A stretch of 21,308 nucleotides of DNA from positions 1 to 21,308 of the IMG/VR virus record IMGVR_UViG_3300030090_005192; one strand, given 5' to 3'. The notes under the pieces are model-generated. The model was not told the DNA's origin. It saw only the letters and a list, made by a program, of their open reading frames with translations, and searched no databases. Position numbers and translations under genes: made by a program. The DNA is from a virus. Numbering within the stretch: position 1 is the stretch's first letter; each line of letters opens with the position of its first letter. This document shows, one piece after another, positions 15,601 through 21,308 of the stretch.

Positions 15601-18600
15601 TCTCCCGATGTATTTGAATATTTACAAACTGCTTTAGCTGAACTAGAGCACGGAGGGCTTACAGAATCCTTTATAAGAGCAAATCCCAATAAGATATTTG
15701 TTATCGGAGATAATGTAGCACAAGATAATTTTTATCCGTTTGCAGAACCAATTAGATATAGTGAAAAAATAGACTTGGAAGATCCTGAAAAATATATTCT
15801 CATGTATGACAATAAAGATATTGTATGGGTTTCTACAGGAGAAATGAGAGGGATAGATATAGAATCTCAAATGCCTTATAAGGTAGATAAATTTGGCAAT
15901 CTAGTTTACAAAGATATGAGTCCTAAAATGAAAGGAGTGGAGTCTGCTTATTCAACTAAAACAGATTATAAAGCAGGTGATTTAAAAGCTTTAGATTATG
16001 ATTCTAAAACAAAAAAAATGACACCAAGGTTTAACCAAATTCCTTATGAAAGAGATCCTAAAACAGGAGAGCCAACAAATAGAATAGCTAAGCCTACACA
16101 AGTGCGATATGTGCAGGATTATTCTATGCAAGAATTAAAACAATTAGCACAACAAAGAAAAAAAGGCTATGAAGTTAGAATTAAACAGTTAGAAGATATG
16201 CTAAAGCATAAAAAAGGACAACCTATTAAGCCTCCTGAAGAAGTAAGAGCAATATATGACGAAATAAAAGCAACAAGAGAACAACAAAAAAATAGTTATA
16301 ATATGTTATTAGATGTTAATTATGTTAAAAAAGGAGAGGAAGGTTATTATCTTGCTGCGGATGTAAGAGATCTTCCTAATGTCATAGCAATTCCTATACG
16401 ATGGTCAGCAACTAACAGGGCAGGGAATGAGGCTCTTGGTGAAAATGCTTTCTTTAAAGACCCTGCAAAAGGCGAAGTATCTAAACCTGCAAAAAGTAGA
16501 ATAGATAAAGCATTTGAAGATCTTGAGGAACTAAAGAAAAAAATGCCTAATGCAGAAATAATTATTGACGAAGACTCTACTTATGATCCGATAAGATGGT
16601 TGTCCCGACCTAATATAGGAGGAGATAAAAACAAGATGGTAAGAGGGCAAAAAACCCTTGATAAAAAACAAGTTAAAATGAGAAGAATGAGGAATCCTGA
16701 AGCTAAAGAAACAATGGGATATATACAAAGAGAATTAGATAGATTGTTTCCTGAAAACATGGAAGAAGGTAAATTAAAAGCACACATAGAAAAGGCTATC
16801 CCTGATAATATGCCTAATTTAAAAATATTACCTGAGTTTAAAAAAGACATGACTAATATGCAGTATATAAAAGAATTAGAAAAATGGTTTAAAGATATTC
16901 CTCATGATAAAGATATTGTTTTGCCTGTTAAAGAAAATCCTTATCAATATACAACATCAGATATAGGACTGCACATTACAGGACAAAAATATATTATCAA
17001 TACTCCATGGGCAGAAGATACTGCAAGAATTCCTGTTAACCAAAGACTTGAAAATATGTTTAGAATCGGAGGAAGCTTAGATAAAAAAAGATGGGAACTT
17101 GCCCCTGAACCTGAAAAGGCATTAAAAGGAACTTTAGAATATAGACAGGGTAAAGAATTAAATAAATTACTAGGTAAAAGATTTGAAATAGATTCTGTTA
17201 TTAATAATATTAAAACTAGAAAGAATCCTAATTTGATTACAGAAGATGACTATCAATTCAGATCTGTTGATGCTAGACCAACAGAGTCTTTGTCTTTCGA
17301 GGATCAAGAGATTGAAAATTCTTTAATAAGTTGGAATAAAGATAATTATCACGGATATCAAAAGAAAAACTTTGTTATAACAGATCAAATAAAAACTGCT
17401 CTTAAAGACGGGTATGAAAGAATAGACAAAGAAAGAGCAAGGTTTAGCGAAATCAATGACGAAAATAGTATATTTAATGACATGGGACAAATCAAGAAAA
17501 ATTATACAAGAGAAGGTGAGTTTACATTTAGTGGTAGTCCTTTTATGGCAAATAAATTTTTTGCTTATTTAGACGATCCTATTGCAAAAGCAGAAGCAGA
17601 TAAGATGGTAAGAGATTTTGACAAGATGCAAGAATTTGTAAGTGTTCCTAAGATAGTAGACAAACTAAGACAGCTAAATGAAGTGCAAAGAATAGTAGCA
17701 TTAGGGGGAGATGGTAGTGTATTTGGAATACAGTTAATACAAATGTGGTACTACAAACCTAAGATTGCTGCTAAAACTACAAGAGTATGGACAAAGTATT
17801 TTGTCCAAGCATTACAGAACCCTGAAGCAGTAGAAGCTTATCAAAGAAGTAGATTAGAAGATCCCACAATAAAAAAGATTTACCGAGATATGCCATTAGT
17901 AAACAGGAGCACAACTACTCCTAATGAATCAACGGCTGCCTTGCAAGAAACGGGAATATTAAAAAAGATTGGAAGAACTCGTGTAGGTATGGCTTTTAAA
18001 TTAGCTTTAGAAGCTGCTTTAGATTCCGCAGGAGATGAGTTAGCTGTTGCTTTACATCCTCAAATTAAAAGAATTAAAAGATTACAAATAGCAACTCCTG
18101 TAAGAGGAGAGTTGCAACAAGTTGATAGGGGAGGAGGATATTTTTCTGAAAAAGGATATGGTGCAAAGCAATCAGTTCCTCAAGATATAGTAGATGAATC
18201 TTTGATTAGACCTTTATCAGGGGCAATTTCAGATGAAACTAATTTGTCATTTGTTAAAAGCGAATTGTCAAAAATGGGATATGGAGATAGAGAATACTTA
18301 GCAGAATATATAACAGTATTACAAGACCCAAGATTTCAACAATGGGCAAGACAAGTTAGTTTATACGGAGATCAAAGTAATAGAATTTTAAAAATAATAA
18401 GAAATAGTAATGTAGAACAAATGGTAAAAGGAATTCACGGAGGAGAACCAAGAAGCAATCCTTTATTTATATTGAGAGAAACTTTAGGAAATAACTATAA
18501 TTTTACAGTTGATTTAGATCCGTATTCCGTAAAAGAAGTAAGTGAATTTATTAATTACATGAGAGGCATCACATCATCTGCTGAACAAGGAATACCTGCT

Positions 18601-19986
18601 AGACAAAGAATATGGGAATCAATATTCTTGTTAGCACCAAGATACAGAAGAGCTATTGCAGGTATGTATTCAAAATTATTTAGTAAAGATAAATTAACAA
18701 GACAAGAAGCAAGAAAAGGTATAGTAAGATTTTACGGAGGTTTAGGGCTAACAGTTATGAGTTTGCAAATGATGAAGTCATTAATAGAAGGAGATAGTGC
18801 TGAACAAATGACAGGTAAAATCCAAGACTTACTTGACCCTTCATCAGGAAGCTTTATGTTGTTTGATGTTGAAGGACAAAAAGTGGGGCCAGGGTCAAAG
18901 ATTTTATCAGACATGAAAATAGCTGCAAAAGCAGCTAACTATTTTTGGAAAGAAGCAAGTGGAGAAGAGCTAGATGATTGGGAAGATTTTACTGCTATAG
19001 ATAGAGATAACCCTACATTAAAATGGGTTAGAGCCCAACTAGCAGCAGCTCCATCTGAAGGAATAGACTTTCTTTTAGGTAGTGATTTTATAGGAGAACC
19101 TGCATATAGAGGAGATAATAGTGTAGAAAAATTACAGAATACTGCACGACCAATAGCACAAAATGCTGTTCCTTTATGGATATGGTCTGCTTTAATGGAA
19201 AACTCAGGTACATTAGATTGGCAATCTCAAGTTAAAGGAAGAGTAACTAGAGGTGCAGGAGAGTTTGTAGGATTAAGAGCATTTCCTCAAGGAGCATCTA
19301 CTATATTAAGAGAAGCATCTTGGGATTATTATGCTACAAATTATGACAAACTAGAACCTTTTCAAAAAGAATTGTTACAAAAATTAACTAACGATCATTT
19401 AGCACAAATTCAAAAAGAACAATTAGAAAGAGGAACAAGTGACTTTGCTATATACTATGCAAACTTAAAAAGAATAGATCACGAGTTTCACGATTCTTTA
19501 AAAGCTTATATGACTATATACCCTGACAGCCCCGAAGGTAATAGAGATTTATTGTTTAGATATGGCAAGTTAAAAGATTTTAGAAGAGGACAAAGAAAAG
19601 AAGTGGGAATAGATATAGAATTTGAAGAGCATGATGTTAATCAAAAAGATCCTATTAAAAGAGCTTTGGCACAATACTATTCTTTATTTGATGATCCTGA
19701 AGTAAAAGTTCCTAATACTAATACTATTAATTGGGAAAAATGGGATAACAAATATGATGCTTTAATGGCAACTTTAACTGCAGAACAGCAATTAGCTATT
19801 ATGAGAAATACGGATAGGTTACCTTTACCTAGAGATTTCTTAGAAAGAATCTCTAGAATAGGTACAGGAAAAGAATATACTAGATTAATGCAAGCTCAAG
19901 AATTAAGAGAAGATTATTTATCTGCTATGGGAAGACCTGATTTGGCAGAAGTTTACAAACAATATTTCTTTATGCTTGAGGATTGA
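9658..19986 (+). CDS. giant multidomain phage polyvalent protein (3442 aa)
   Basis: A single uninterrupted gene of 10.3 kb. Regions in order: a Pro/Gln-rich head (1-60); two glycine-zipper, membrane-like stretches (107-127 and 222-250); a helical region with GYIPRAMIE (582-590); a zincin motif HEIQH (1101-1105) in LVLYHEIQHINN; a SLOG domain of the DUF2493 type with SGGRNY (1263-1268), TGDATGAD (1329-1336), AGPRRN (1500-1505) and GGSGT (1524-1528); an FGDN-type domain (about 1873-1995, FGDN 1877-1880, IGTGMA 1971-1976); a second, interrupted FGDN-like copy (GDN 2017-2019, continuing about 2240-2290); a charged coiled-coil stretch (about 2150-2215); and a C-terminal region (about 2980-3180) with a hydrophobic helix and a PTLKWVRAQLAAAPSEG motif like large phage inner-virion proteins. 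Established knowledge: such 'polyvalent proteins' are packaged with phage DNA and delivered into the host. The start shares its A with the previous stop; no good binding site is seen. Confidence 0.9.
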   Translation: MQWNPFDTSQYIPVQPETLPKPQADPNLVQQASPQQQLTLPPPAPPTLPPPPPMSQALVTQPKQQSALGALGSWAITPLVPESAADFLPGPLGSVGRFITRMTSPAEIAFTIGTLGWGAAAGAGIRGATTVGQLAKSGVPKLAQKPLNWTGRATANLVEPVYMGTPNEIATITKAAATRGTTFGAVKTSRQNIVPRTGKELALIAGAQFGFEQTAEPMAEAFGTVGGAIGTTAAGLAGGVIAALGGQAAARAFKQGLVKNKNVPDVRLTPEEELKLVNDNLSLPNKATIHDIYTVDILDTPEKLITQKLQLDKNGQYIDPELKEDSIQKIESKTKDHSIEGGVKMTAQDYADFSESLWGRMVAGSPQVFQEAFNRVQSYLTPSAAARNLPEQFLVTLKQLWGKIDRSVRADADYLKASTEYHEKVYGKQDAYGFVVPNSGGPITDDFIKAVQDYNKTAEGKKNPITNPARWTHHRIEEAITGFAQIKEKGKMKNADWGIFEKLGYLTDEMKDIANRWNIHKKYMEDYGTAMGYKIDLKEKFTLDNFEELTLKYAWSPNKDALFNLLPEGITPKQWDDMFVRGYIPRAMIEVDPVTLERKSIGFGHESQDGRFHFTELSGQTNKFEGPRIFGSAEEAASEGFKFLDLAETKQAWTGNRYKRIMMDSAAKFLQRESTAEIGRPSKFPFVFKDTSFGRQRQQLWKAQITNKRISQEFLDEYGEDIIIEGEGFRENLTQYYDENKRMEQLTSSDKNNYDKKFNKTQAKKIIDNELAEITEKLAATQYDPFLLTKLTEYQEWTDVLQRFSGWANSQKTGAIVSFDTFKSADIKWLQENIDKFAELEPLRELIIPTGTNELKEVAFSFFEEMSSNWWKWEPLTAFKGQPTKEIRATAFMKIKDALDQAYGFSSPRAFTFQVRINQLQRLFGEDFSRMPVLKKQTIINDITNFRNMDIETRNQLEEEFLDQFLESSEIAIKEYNTLLDDTAKLELDTVEKRISKLLPKAKEQTEGRPWAPEGGPVGARWLTVDSPLYNAIVKDKTGTFNQGQPAAWYDPLNRQIILNESRINDFWAEYQETGVFSPNSLQLMDVVKTKSEFIDLVLYHEIQHINNAIGIKNGIADPLLKGESQFQNELRMTHQAIKQLEDLGFRGKTKDTIKDPDWGNRIITKDFLEETIANSNKIYVHWDKNLVAKAREAYVQEELPKKLREMSESEGNKKTTKWRTFVDPVPWGREASRSYGKQQYENKIVDIKIESLPATDNVLYISGGRNYARAADNFHKYYAPDSQEQRLQIKREYVKSRTPQQTSREKLNMDEALVAYIKKFGKPKLIVTGDATGADYYIKQLARKYKIDVKALEPDGIERGQTLKQREQGIRGKDTVASWHDINYWSRQTSKQPLMRISRENGMSNGKLLTWTEDRVRRFAKTHFGLLDTDPADVQIEKMGQMRKKIMEEWGQGYYYWTGKMRQGVDYKGNPREEYDIRRNPTPNIDEMDKWHMISVSMAGPRRNIQAIENYNPTHALTFDDGGSGTRSAKRALNERGIETFEFAKDRQASLKRLEVDPNKEYDITQLTKEQIEELRKATPEEAAAKGLVLEQVPLKRQQIIESAYDVSSGNQDNFGHQFSALAARFEEGDNKGLVLEEVFQTHIKDPLNVLKLEKPKPRTGTARQRIQQVLNSNVFKQTKGMSPEVIHRRYIAAGEVYPYARIILPSEISEQQIVSPSLIDQTEYNWVQKDLENGILVTQDLTSDQVQKLYPEYYKQLEPKPTDNETVTMYFNYEPLNSAYDKLWDEWAKQNEKLIEELNEKTKGKKIIDTKMSESAFAKDPRIVNSQAKSLARILTDRYGTTRQGVRGERYNVGKNFPIITPQQVDSDKNVLWIFGDNVATANDPKSFPGRGGLAKPMRAPEKREKDNAFGIRTKWRPDTKAGAYFEGAAKGSREYEEIVQMIDEDIQRIPRGRTIKMPWDPVKKQYAIGTGMAKLQEKSPDVFEYLQTALAELEHGGLTESFIRANPNKIFVIGDNVAQDNFYPFAEPIRYSEKIDLEDPEKYILMYDNKDIVWVSTGEMRGIDIESQMPYKVDKFGNLVYKDMSPKMKGVESAYSTKTDYKAGDLKALDYDSKTKKMTPRFNQIPYERDPKTGEPTNRIAKPTQVRYVQDYSMQELKQLAQQRKKGYEVRIKQLEDMLKHKKGQPIKPPEEVRAIYDEIKATREQQKNSYNMLLDVNYVKKGEEGYYLAADVRDLPNVIAIPIRWSATNRAGNEALGENAFFKDPAKGEVSKPAKSRIDKAFEDLEELKKKMPNAEIIIDEDSTYDPIRWLSRPNIGGDKNKMVRGQKTLDKKQVKMRRMRNPEAKETMGYIQRELDRLFPENMEEGKLKAHIEKAIPDNMPNLKILPEFKKDMTNMQYIKELEKWFKDIPHDKDIVLPVKENPYQYTTSDIGLHITGQKYIINTPWAEDTARIPVNQRLENMFRIGGSLDKKRWELAPEPEKALKGTLEYRQGKELNKLLGKRFEIDSVINNIKTRKNPNLITEDDYQFRSVDARPTESLSFEDQEIENSLISWNKDNYHGYQKKNFVITDQIKTALKDGYERIDKERARFSEINDENSIFNDMGQIKKNYTREGEFTFSGSPFMANKFFAYLDDPIAKAEADKMVRDFDKMQEFVSVPKIVDKLRQLNEVQRIVALGGDGSVFGIQLIQMWYYKPKIAAKTTRVWTKYFVQALQNPEAVEAYQRSRLEDPTIKKIYRDMPLVNRSTTTPNESTAALQETGILKKIGRTRVGMAFKLALEAALDSAGDELAVALHPQIKRIKRLQIATPVRGELQQVDRGGGYFSEKGYGAKQSVPQDIVDESLIRPLSGAISDETNLSFVKSELSKMGYGDREYLAEYITVLQDPRFQQWARQVSLYGDQSNRILKIIRNSNVEQMVKGIHGGEPRSNPLFILRETLGNNYNFTVDLDPYSVKEVSEFINYMRGITSSAEQGIPARQRIWESIFLLAPRYRRAIAGMYSKLFSKDKLTRQEARKGIVRFYGGLGLTVMSLQMMKSLIEGDSAEQMTGKIQDLLDPSSGSFMLFDVEGQKVGPGSKILSDMKIAAKAANYFWKEASGEELDDWEDFTAIDRDNPTLKWVRAQLAAAPSEGIDFLLGSDFIGEPAYRGDNSVEKLQNTARPIAQNAVPLWIWSALMENSGTLDWQSQVKGRVTRGAGEFVGLRAFPQGASTILREASWDYYATNYDKLEPFQKELLQKLTNDHLAQIQKEQLERGTSDFAIYYANLKRIDHEFHDSLKAYMTIYPDSPEGNRDLLFRYGKLKDFRRGQRKEVGIDIEFEEHDVNQKDPIKRALAQYYSLFDDPEVKVPNTNTINWEKWDNKYDALMATLTAEQQLAIMRNTDRLPLPRDFLERISRIGTGKEYTRLMQAQELREDYLSAMGRPDLAEVYKQYFFMLED

Positions 19987-20011
19987 CGAACTTTATTTAT
20001 TTTGTTATTTT
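19983..20011 (+). promoter_or_regulatory. possible promoter before scaffold/capsid genes
   Basis: TTGACG (19983-19988, overlapping the giant gene's TGA), a 17-bp T-rich spacer and TATTTT (20006-20011) match the consensus at 9 of 12 positions. It would boost scaffold and capsid expression, which must greatly exceed that of the giant gene. The A+T-rich background makes chance matches common. Confidence 0.3.
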
Positions 20012-20027
20012 TATATAAGGAGGAGTT

Positions 20028-20780
20028 ATGATAAATGAAAATGAAAATACACAACCTGAGTTAAACTTAACCACAGAAGAGTCTTCAGCTCCTGTAGCAG
20101 AACCACAGGCAGAGCCTGTAGCAGAGCCACAGGAAAGCCAAGATGCAGTAGCTGAACCACAAGAAACTACTGCTACTGAAACTACTGAAGTTTCTACTGA
20201 CCAAGCAGTAAGTCAATACCCGGGTAGTATTACTGAAACTAGTGACGATAATCCTATTGTTCAAAAACAGCTAGAAGAAACACAACAAAGATTAACGCAA
20301 GTAGAACAGCAGAATATACAGAATCAAATCTTGTATGAAACTGAAGCTTACAAGCAACAATTGTTTAATCAAGGCTACACAAATGAACAAGTGACTGCTG
20401 CGGCACAACAACATTATCAACAAAGAATTCAACAGCATCAGCAAGAACAAAGTTATCAAAATAGTTTACAGTACAAAGAAGGACAATTTAAGGCTTCTTT
20501 ACAAATAGGTAAAAAGTATAATGTAGATCCCGAAGTATTATTAAAATACAACAGCCCTCAAGAAATGGAACAAGCTGCAAGACATCAGTCAGAAGTTAGA
20601 GCACTCAAAGAGGAAAATGCTCGGCTTAAAAAACAGCAAGTGCCTGCACAAAGCTTTGACAGTAGTTCGGCTCCCGCAGATGCTAGTTCTAGTGAGGAAA
20701 GATTATTGGATCTTTACAATTCAGGAGTTCGCAATCCTGAAACCGAAGCAGCAGCTCGAAGGGCTGCAGGCCTCGGATAA
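20028..20780 (+). CDS. capsid scaffolding protein (probable)
   Basis: The 250-aa protein lies directly upstream of the major capsid-like gene, where head scaffolds are found. The composition fits: a very acidic Pro/Glu-rich N-terminus with repeated AEPQ/VAEPQ units (about residues 20-50), then long Gln- and Glu-rich helices (about 78-160) and a leucine-zipper-like segment (RALKEENARLKKQ, about 190-202), a Ser/Ala linker, and a charged C-terminal helix that could contact the coat protein. There are no cysteines. The start has the strong binding site AAGGAGGAG ending 2 nt before the ATG. The scaffold directs assembly of the procapsid shell and normally leaves afterwards. The call is based on composition and position. 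Confidence 0.8.
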   Translation: MINENENTQPELNLTTEESSAPVAEPQAEPVAEPQESQDAVAEPQETTATETTEVSTDQAVSQYPGSITETSDDNPIVQKQLEETQQRLTQVEQQNIQNQILYETEAYKQQLFNQGYTNEQVTAAAQQHYQQRIQQHQQEQSYQNSLQYKEGQFKASLQIGKKYNVDPEVLLKYNSPQEMEQAARHQSEVRALKEENARLKKQQVPAQSFDSSSAPADASSSEERLLDLYNSGVRNPETEAAARRAAGLG

Positions 20781-20812
20781 CTTTATAAACCTTATAAAAA
20801 GGAGTAGTCGTA

Positions 20813-21308
20813 ATGGCACAGACAGCGACAACAGGTAATCTAGAAAATGCGAGTAAGATAATTATCGCAGCAGCTAGGTATACCGAAGAACATAATGCCC
20901 CTGCTATGGCTTTGATTGAGCAATTTACTTTGCCAAAAGGAGCTAAACAGGTAACAGTACCTAAAGTAGGGCAAATGACAGTATCTGATTTAACAGATGG
21001 TCAAGACATTGTTGACGAAGAAGAGATCGGAATGACAACTGTTGATCTTACTGCAAGTGAAGTAGGAGCAAAAGTTATCTTAACCGATAAACTAGTTCGT
21101 GAACAACAAAACAATGTATTCACAATAATTGGTAAACAGTTAGGTGATGCAATGGCAAGAAAGAAAGATACAGATGTTCACTCATTGTATAGTTCTTTAA
21201 ATGGTGGTACCACTCTTGGTGCTGCAACTAAATTTATGAAAGCAAGTAATGTACAGGGAGCAATCACTTATGCAAAAGCTAATAAATTTGGTAGCCAAAT
21301 TTACATTT
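20813..21308 (+). CDS. major capsid protein, N-terminal part (cut by window edge)
   Basis: Reading begins at the ATG at 20813 with AAAAAGGAG ending 8 nt upstream, and 165 codons are present before the right edge without a stop. The protein begins MAQTATTGNLENASKI and shows a pattern typical of HK97-fold coat proteins: a Leu-rich N-terminal arm, a strand around QVTVPKVGQMTV (about 45-56), an acidic DEEE loop (about 69-72), GAKVILTDKLV (about 84-94) and then a helix ending GDAMARKKDTD (about 109-119). It follows the scaffold-like gene. The sub-family could not be named from this fragment. The remaining part lies beyond the window. Confidence 0.8.
   Translation, partial: MAQTATTGNLENASKIIIAAARYTEEHNAPAMALIEQFTLPKGAKQVTVPKVGQMTVSDLTDGQDIVDEEEIGMTTVDLTASEVGAKVILTDKLVREQQNNVFTIIGKQLGDAMARKKDTDVHSLYSSLNGGTTLGAATKFMKASNVQGAITYAKANKFGSQIYI

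Noticed and set aside
9658-19986. Giant gene as an N4-type virion RNA polymerase
   Set aside because: The size (about 3,500 residues) is similar, but no T7/N4-type polymerase motifs were seen. The visible motifs are zincin, SLOG and FGDN types.
20617-20838. 73-residue plus-strand frame at the scaffold/capsid junction
   Set aside because: It is an out-of-frame shadow of the scaffold gene and overlaps the capsid start.
1-21308. tRNA genes, CRISPR arrays, insertion sequences, integrase or attachment sites
   Set aside because: No cloverleaf-like segment, regularly spaced repeats, transposase or recombinase was found on either strand. Temperate lifestyle therefore cannot be claimed.

Overview
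The window is a 21.3 kb stretch of A+T-rich DNA from a double-stranded DNA tailed bacteriophage (or a prophage left arm). The evidence is a run of head and packaging genes read rightward: small terminase, large terminase, portal, two unassigned proteins, a giant 3442-residue protein, a scaffold-like protein and the start of a major capsid-like protein. No integrase, bacterial housekeeping gene, tRNA, rRNA, CRISPR array or insertion sequence was found. The host cannot be read from the sequence. The low GC, AGA-rich coding and compact small genes are compatible with an uncultured aquatic phage, but that is only an inference.

Left part (1-2238, minus strand): eight small genes packed as a leftward operon, with overlaps of 4-7 nt or gaps of 0-2 nt inside three sub-blocks. 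Six encode tiny proteins (34-105 aa) with CxC or CxxC pairs suggesting zinc ribbons. Two structured spacers (1328-1387 and 654-706) carry Rho-independent-terminator-like hairpins for leftward transcripts.

Central control region (2239-2808): a divergent, non-coding, structure-rich segment of about 570 bp. It holds an exact consensus sigma70-type promoter pointing left (TTGACA-N18-TATAAT), a near-consensus promoter pointing right (TTGACT-N17-TATTAT), an array of AGCT-centred motifs including a 12-bp palindrome lying on the left promoter, several hairpins, a 17-bp inverted repeat in the left leader and a G-tract inverted repeat just before the right promoter.

Right part (2809-21308, plus strand): the structural module. 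All genes are tightly coupled from the small terminase to the giant gene. A 41-nt gap with a possible promoter precedes the scaffold-like gene, and the capsid gene runs off the right edge.

The most remarkable object is the 10.3 kb gene at 9658-19986. Its product has glycine-zipper hydrophobic stretches near the N-terminus, a zincin-type metallopeptidase motif (HEIQH), a SLOG/DUF2493-like nucleotide-binding domain interrupted by a long insertion, one complete and one interrupted FGDN-type domain, and a C-terminal region resembling large phage inner-virion proteins. This fits the 'polyvalent protein' concept: a virion-packaged, co-injected multidomain protein that may act on host molecules early in infection. 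Those functions are inferred from motifs only.
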